From Azoarcus sp. (lineage in GTDB: Bacteria; Pseudomonadota; Gammaproteobacteria; Burkholderiales; Rhodocyclaceae), in the NCBI GenBank assembly GCA_031259795.1, contig JAIRLA010000019.1:1-10766 (forward strand): 10,766 bases of DNA. The letters are read 5' to 3'. The translations under genes and the position numbers were made by a program. Below the pieces are notes generated by a model that was given only the letters and a program-made list of their open reading frames with translations, had not been told where the DNA came from and searched no databases. Positions 6,903 through 10,766 of this stretch are shown in pieces; position 1 is the first letter of the stretch, and every line of letters begins with the position of its first letter.

Positions 6903-7095
6903 AGGTCACGGAATACATGCCGCAAACACACCAGCCACGCCACCCTTGTCACTTCGCCTCAAAATTATGCAACAATGTAAGCGGTTGATTTGAATACAAA
7001 TACACAAACCCGACCAACGATCGAAGGTTTACCGCCGCCTTTCCATCCCGGCCCCGGCAACGCCTTCATACTGTGGATTTACACAATACCGGAAC

Positions 7096-8463
7096 ATGCG
7101 GAACCCGTTGCAGGACGACACCTCCCCCCATCCCGCCGCCCTTCCCGGCATCATCGATGTGAGCACGCTCAACCGTCTCGTGCGCAACGCCCTCGAAGCC
7201 GTCCTCCCGCTTCTCTGGGTCAGCGGCGAAATTTCCAATCTCACCCGCGCCGGTTCCGGGCACATCTATTTCACCCTCAAGGACGCCCAAGCCCAAGTGC
7301 GCTGCGCCATGTGGCGCAATCGCGCCCAACTGCTGTCTTTCCGTCCCGAAAACGGCATGCGCGTCGAAGCGCGGGCGCTGGCGACGCTCTACGAAGCGCG
7401 CGGCGACTACCAGCTCAATGTCGAGACCCTGCGACCGGCGGGCATCGGCGACCTGTTCGAGGCTTTCCGCCGCCTGAAAAACAAACTCGCCGAAGAAGGG
7501 CTGTTCGACCCCGCCCGCCGCCGCCCCCTGCCCGCCTACCCGCGCGCCATCGGCATCGTCACCTCACCCGCCGCCGCCGCGCTGCGCGACGTGCTCGCCA
7601 CCTTGCGCCGCCGCGCCCCGGGACTGCCCGCCGTGCTTTACCCCTGCGCCGTACAAGGAAACGACGCCCCGCGCCAACTGCGCGAAGCGCTGGAGAAAGC
7701 CGGACGGCGCGCGGCGCGCGATGGCATCGACCTCATCCTGCTGGTGCGCGGCGGCGGCAGCCTCGAAGACCTGTGGGCCTTCAACGACGAAGCGCTGGCG
7801 CGGGCGCTCGCCGCCTGCCCGCTCCCGGTCGTGAGCGGCATCGGGCACGAAACCGACTTCACCATCGCCGACTTCGCCGCCGACCTGCGCGCCCCCACCC
7901 CCACAGGCGCGGCGGAACTGGCCAGCGCCGGCTACCATGGCGCGCGCGACCTCCTCGCCAGCGCCGCGCGGCGCATGCGCCAAGCCATCGTCCGGCAACT
8001 GGAAATATCCGCACAACGCGCCGACCGCTGCGCGCTGCGCCTCATTCACCCCCGCGAACGCCTGCGGCACGCGCGCGAAAACATCGCCCGCCACGAACAA
8101 CGGCTCCGGCAGGCCATGGCGGCGCATCTGGGAGAAACCTCCCGGCGCCTCGTCCAGCTCGGCGCGCGCCTGAACGCGCGGCGTCCCGCCATCGGCGCGC
8201 AACAAACGCGGCTCGACAGCATCGCCCTCCGCCTGACCCGCGCCCCCCACATCCTCCTTGCCACACAACGGCAAAAGCTGGACACCCTCGCCGCCAGCCT
8301 GCAACACCTGGGGCCCTACGCGGTACTTGCGCGCGGCTACGGCATCGTCCGCGACGCGGATGGCGACATCCTGCGCTCGGCCGCCGCCGCCCATCCCGGC
8401 GACGCGCTCGACATCCAGCTTGCCGACGGACGGCTCGGCGCCACAGTGACGGCGGCGCGCTGA
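7096..8463 (+). CDS. xseA: Exodeoxyribonuclease VII large subunit
   Basis: XseA with the small subunit XseB degrades single-stranded DNA to acid-soluble oligonucleotides in the cytoplasm, with roles in repair and recombination. The 455 residues show the N-terminal OB-fold (about 20-115: DVSTLNRLVRNALE, LWVSGEISNLTRAGSGHIYF, LKDAQAQVRCAMWR). The catalytic domain contains AIGIVTSPAAAALRDVL (151-167), LVRGGGSLEDLWAFNDEALA (216-235) and GIGHETDFTIADFAADLRAP (248-267). A helical coiled region follows at about 280-410, then LARGYGIVRDADGDIL. The length is typical. The start ATG 7096 gives a normal N-terminus, but the Shine-Dalgarno is weak (GGA only three bases away). xseB is not in the window. It is divergent from exbB and reads toward sodB. 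Confidence 0.97.
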   Translation: MRNPLQDDTSPHPAALPGIIDVSTLNRLVRNALEAVLPLLWVSGEISNLTRAGSGHIYFTLKDAQAQVRCAMWRNRAQLLSFRPENGMRVEARALATLYEARGDYQLNVETLRPAGIGDLFEAFRRLKNKLAEEGLFDPARRRPLPAYPRAIGIVTSPAAAALRDVLATLRRRAPGLPAVLYPCAVQGNDAPRQLREALEKAGRRAARDGIDLILLVRGGGSLEDLWAFNDEALARALAACPLPVVSGIGHETDFTIADFAADLRAPTPTGAAELASAGYHGARDLLASAARRMRQAIVRQLEISAQRADRCALRLIHPRERLRHARENIARHEQRLRQAMAAHLGETSRRLVQLGARLNARRPAIGAQQTRLDSIALRLTRAPHILLATQRQKLDTLAASLQHLGPYAVLARGYGIVRDADGDILRSAAAAHPGDALDIQLADGRLGATVTAAR

Positions 8464-8578
8464 ATTTCCGGAGATCGGGGAGCGGCTCTGGCCGCCTCTT
8501 CCTGAGTAACCCTCTTGTCTGTAAACTTGTGTATACTCGTCGCAGCGGATTTCTTGCTCACCACAAAGGAAAACCACG

Positions 8579-9478
8579 ATGAGAAACTGGCTCGACACCA
8601 TCCTCCTCTCCGCCGCCTTGCTCGCGCCACCGGTGCTTGCGGCGGATAAGGATAATATCTCCATTCTCCTCCCCCCCTCCTGCTCTGATTATCAAGAACT
8701 GTGTCATCAATACGACTATCAGGATCTATGGTGGGACCCCGCGCAGAGCGGCATGGGCGTCAACATTGATCAACAGGGCGACACCCTCGTGGCGACTTGG
8801 TATCACTACGACGACAATGGCAACCCCGTCTGGTTACAGGCGTCCGGCAAGATGACAACGGGAGGAAGTTCCATTATGTGCGCCCACGCCGACATATCTT
8901 GCATTACAACAATTTACCTTGGTGTATATGATGTCCCTCTATATCGCACCACCGGCCCCACGCCCGGCCCAAACTATTCCGCAACCGACGTGAAGGCTAC
9001 CCCCGTCGGGACAGCATCGATTTCTTTTATCGGTGCCAACTTTGGCTCCCTCCACTATACCTACGACAATAAAATCGTCGGTCTCCTAGACTTGCAGCGC
9101 TACACTTACAACCCTCCGTCGCTTGCCGGTAAATGGCGTTTCATATCCATCATCACGGATGCCAATGGTGATACTTCGTACCAATCCGGAAGTGCCATCT
9201 TTTCCGACCCCATTGTTGATGATTATTACCACAACTATACGATCACGGGAGATCTGGCCACGAATTCCGCCATCGACTTCCAGACATTGAGCCTACATCC
9301 CGCAGGATCAATCTTTGGCGACGTGTCTTGCAAAACGGGAGAAGCCCGGAGATGGTGTGAAGTATTCGAAGTACGTATCATTGGCGACACGTTCCTGTTG
9401 AAAGGAGTCGTGTCGAGCAATCAGACAATAATCCCCGCATCGGGCATACGCATCATGGGCGTGCGCGCCCCCGATTGA
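8579..9478 (+). CDS. Exported protein with WW-P-SG/QQGD-type domain and six cysteines, function unknown
   Basis: The 299-residue protein begins with a signal peptide (hydrophobic 7-20, cleavage probably after the VLA at 19-21). A segment at 48-90, with YQDLWWDPAQSGMGVNIDQQ, ATWYHYDDNGNPVWLQASG and a later FGSLHYTYDNKIVGLLDL (155-172), resembles a domain I have seen repeatedly in secreted proteobacterial proteins of unknown role. Six cysteines occur as close pairs (35/42, 101/108, 251/260), consistent with three disulfides in the periplasm or outside the cell. AAGGA lies nine bases before the ATG. TATACT at 8532-8537 could be a -10 box, but no good -35 is seen. By eye its codons are clearly AT-richer than those of xseA and sodB, which suggests transfer. 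The C-terminal half (from about 180) I do not recognise. Confidence 0.85.
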   Translation: MRNWLDTILLSAALLAPPVLAADKDNISILLPPSCSDYQELCHQYDYQDLWWDPAQSGMGVNIDQQGDTLVATWYHYDDNGNPVWLQASGKMTTGGSSIMCAHADISCITTIYLGVYDVPLYRTTGPTPGPNYSATDVKATPVGTASISFIGANFGSLHYTYDNKIVGLLDLQRYTYNPPSLAGKWRFISIITDANGDTSYQSGSAIFSDPIVDDYYHNYTITGDLATNSAIDFQTLSLHPAGSIFGDVSCKTGEARRWCEVFEVRIIGDTFLLKGVVSSNQTIIPASGIRIMGVRAPD

Positions 9479-9503
9479 AAACAGCTTCGTAGCTACGACT
9501 GTC

Positions 9504-9538
9504 TTGGGCCTGCTGTCCCCTAATGGAAGCAGGCCCAA
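9504..9538. other. Perfect 11-bp stem-loop between the exported-protein gene and sodB
   Basis: TTGGGCCTGCT (9504-9514) pairs perfectly with AGCAGGCCCAA (9528-9538) across a 13-base loop. It starts 26 bases after the exported gene's stop. No U-run follows on either strand, so it is not a classic intrinsic terminator, but it could still stop or protect transcripts. A small palindrome CGTAGCTACG sits just before it at 9488-9497. Confidence 0.7.
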
Positions 9539-9754
9539 ATCCCTCGGACTCCGGCCCGTGTTCCCGGAAACCCATCCCTCCCCCGCCGGACGCAAATATA
9601 AATATCCGCTTCAACAGTTTTCGCCGCCGCCATATCGCCTTAAGATAGCGGGCCGTGGCGGGAAGGATCGTCCGTCCACGGCGCGGCACCACACTCACGA
9701 TCCCCGACAAAACGGGCTGCCGCGACGGCCCGCACAAACCAACAGGAGTACAAA

Positions 9755-10339
9755 ATGGCACACACCCTGCCCCCCCTTCCCTATGCCCAGGACGCCCTCG
9801 CGCCGCACATCTCGGCGGAAACGCTGGAATTCCACCACGGCAAGCACCACCAGGCCTACGTCAACAACCTCAACAATCTGGTCAAGGGCACCGAATACGA
9901 AAACCTCGAACTCGAAGCCATCATCAAGAAAGCGCCCGCGGGCGGCATCTTCAACAACGCGGCGCAAATCTGGAACCACAGCTTCTTCTGGAACAGCCTC
10001 AAGCCCGGCGGCGGCGGCGAACCTCATGGCGAACTGGCGGCGGCCATCGCCAGGAAATGGGGATCGTTCGCGGAATTCAAGGCGGCATTCCAGGCATCCG
10101 CGGCCGGCAACTTCGGCTCCGGCTGGACATGGCTGGTGAAAAAGAGCGACGGCTGTCTGGACATCGCCAACACCGGCAATGCGGGAACGCCGCTCGCCAC
10201 GGGCGACAAACCGCTCATCACCATCGATGTATGGGAACACGCCTACTACATCGACTACCGCAACCGCCGCCCCGATTTCATCGCCGCCTACCTCGACAAA
10301 CTGGTCAATTGGGATTTCGCGGCGAAAAACTTCGCCTGA
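9755..10339 (+). CDS. sodB: Iron superoxide dismutase
   Basis: SodB converts superoxide to oxygen and hydrogen peroxide in the cytoplasm. The 194 residues have the four metal ligands of the family: H27 (in [16 protein letters not shown]), H75 (in IWNHSFFW), D158 and H162 (in [19 protein letters not shown]). NNAAQIWNH, with Gln at 71, and the NTGNAGTPL region indicate the iron rather than the manganese form. The length matches bacterial Fe-SODs. AGGAG lies seven bases before the ATG at 9755. The 276-base leader after the exported gene contains an AT-rich stretch (9595-9605) and a possible 6-bp hairpin CCGTGG/CCACGG (9653-9658 with 9676-9681), so it probably has its own promoter; no good -35/-10 pair was found. 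Confidence 0.97.
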   Translation: MAHTLPPLPYAQDALAPHISAETLEFHHGKHHQAYVNNLNNLVKGTEYENLELEAIIKKAPAGGIFNNAAQIWNHSFFWNSLKPGGGGEPHGELAAAIARKWGSFAEFKAAFQASAAGNFGSGWTWLVKKSDGCLDIANTGNAGTPLATGDKPLITIDVWEHAYYIDYRNRRPDFIAAYLDKLVNWDFAAKNFA

Positions 10340-10358
10340 CATCAGGGACCGGATCCAA

Positions 10359-10543
10359 TCAGCGGCGCTGCACGCCGGGTGGAAGGCACTGGATTGCCAC
10401 GGGCCTGCGGCCCTCGCAATGACGAGGGGGGGCTTTTGCGATGGCGAGTTCTTCCGATGGACTTCCCTCCCCCGCTTGGCGGGCGAGAGGGTGGCCGAAG
10501 GCCGGGAGAGGGCTTCCAACCAACCGGCGCGCAGCGCCGCTGA
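10359..10543. repeat. Composite palindromic repeat, copy A
   Basis: Inverted arms bound the element: tcagcggcgctgcacgccgg (10359-10378) and its near-complement at 10523-10543 (19 of 21 positions over the full arms). Inside, tggattgccac at 10390 leads into a palindrome GGGCC-TGC-GGCCC (10401-10413) and gcaatgacgagg. A second module follows, cttccgatggacttccctcc (10451-10470) then cccgcttggcgggcgagag, ending in a hairpin GGCC-GAA-GGCC (10493-10503). It starts 20 bases after the sodB stop. No protein-coding gene is seen from 10340 to the end of the window. Confidence 0.8.
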
Positions 10544-10578
10544 CTAAAAAAGGGACGAAGTACTGGCGAAACGCGACA

Positions 10579-10766
10579 CGTAGCGACGTGGCAATCCAGA
10601 CGGCCTTGCAAGTTACCGTGGCGTCCCGGAAAGTTGAACCGCTGCATGGATTGCCACGTCGCTGCGCTCCTCGCAATGACGAGGTGGGAGGTTTTCGCGA
10701 TGGTGAGTTCTTCCGATGGACTTCCCTCCCCCGCTTGGCGGGCGAGAGAGTGCCCCGTCAGGGGCG
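10579..10766. repeat. Composite palindromic repeat, copy B (runs off the right edge)
   Basis: A 20-base inverted pair, cgtagcgacgtggcaatcca (10579-10598) and tggattgccacgtcgctgcg (10647-10666), matches at 19 of 20 positions across a 48-base spacer. From 10647 the sequence repeats copy A almost base for base to about 10751, offset by 257-259 bases. The terminal hairpin is GCCCC-GTCA-GGGGC (10752-10765), a different sequence from that of copy A in the same place. Confidence 0.8.

Noticed and set aside
6873..7095. Chromosomal replication origin
   Set aside because: Only one perfect DnaA box is present, there is no clear AT-rich unwinding stretch, and neither dnaA, dnaN nor parA is nearby.
8480..8500. 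Terminator after xseA (GCGGC-TCTG-GCCGC)
   Set aside because: The stem is only five pairs and is followed by CTCTTCC, not a U-run.
6990..8582. A 530-codon open frame on the plus strand covering xseA
   Set aside because: It is extremely Arg/Pro/His-rich, has no family motifs, and lies out of frame over the well-supported xseA; it is a product of the GC bias.
9755..10339. Manganese superoxide dismutase
   Set aside because: The Gln in NNAAQIWNH and the NAGTPL region are the iron-form pattern; metal use still needs an assay to be certain.
10359..10543. An insertion sequence bounded by inverted repeats
   Set aside because: The element is only about 185 bases with no transposase, and no target-site duplication is visible. 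A non-autonomous MITE-like origin remains possible.
10340..10766. Open frames in the sodB downstream region
   Set aside because: They are translations of the repeats (LRGAQRRGNP, HCEGRRPVAIQ types) with no ribosome-binding site or family similarity.

Overview
The window looks like chromosomal DNA of a GC-rich betaproteobacterium, most likely Rhodocyclales or a close relative. This is inferred from the run exbB-exbD-lpxK-Trm112-kdsB with xseA divergent and sodB beyond it, an order I associate with that class. Codon choice is strongly GC-biased, and REP-like 'ggattgcc...gcaatgacgag' repeats are present.

Layout, left to right. (1) 1-769, minus: the 5' part of a membrane-anchored protein built of 43-residue TPR-like repeats; its 3' end is outside the window. 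(2) 770-1165: no gene, but a likely promoter and a dispersed palindromic repeat. (3) 1166-2851, minus: a tight three-gene unit of a soluble YbjQ-fold protein, a membrane-anchored YbjQ-fold protein and a membrane M48 metalloprotease. (4) 3203-3733, plus: a YdjM-type membrane metal-dependent hydrolase. (5) 3752-6794, minus: an envelope operon. ExbB/ExbD form a proton-driven energiser; LpxK phosphorylates lipid A; a Trm112-family protein follows; KdsB activates Kdo for LPS. A sigma70-like promoter lies just upstream of exbB. (6) 6795-7095: a divergent control region with an inverted repeat containing a perfect DnaA-box sequence. (7) 7096-8463, plus: xseA. (8) 8579-9478, plus: an unfamiliar, AT-richer exported protein with six cysteines. 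(9) 9755-10339, plus: iron superoxide dismutase. (10) 10340-10766: two partly duplicated composite palindromic repeats related to the one at 907-1066.

Most of the window is core housekeeping sequence. The parts worth a second look are the paired YbjQ/M48 unit, the exported Cys-rich protein between xseA and sodB, the near-identical TPR repeat DNA, and the composite repeat family whose hairpins keep their pairing while their sequence changes. I did not find convincing evidence of a wholly new defence or mobile system.
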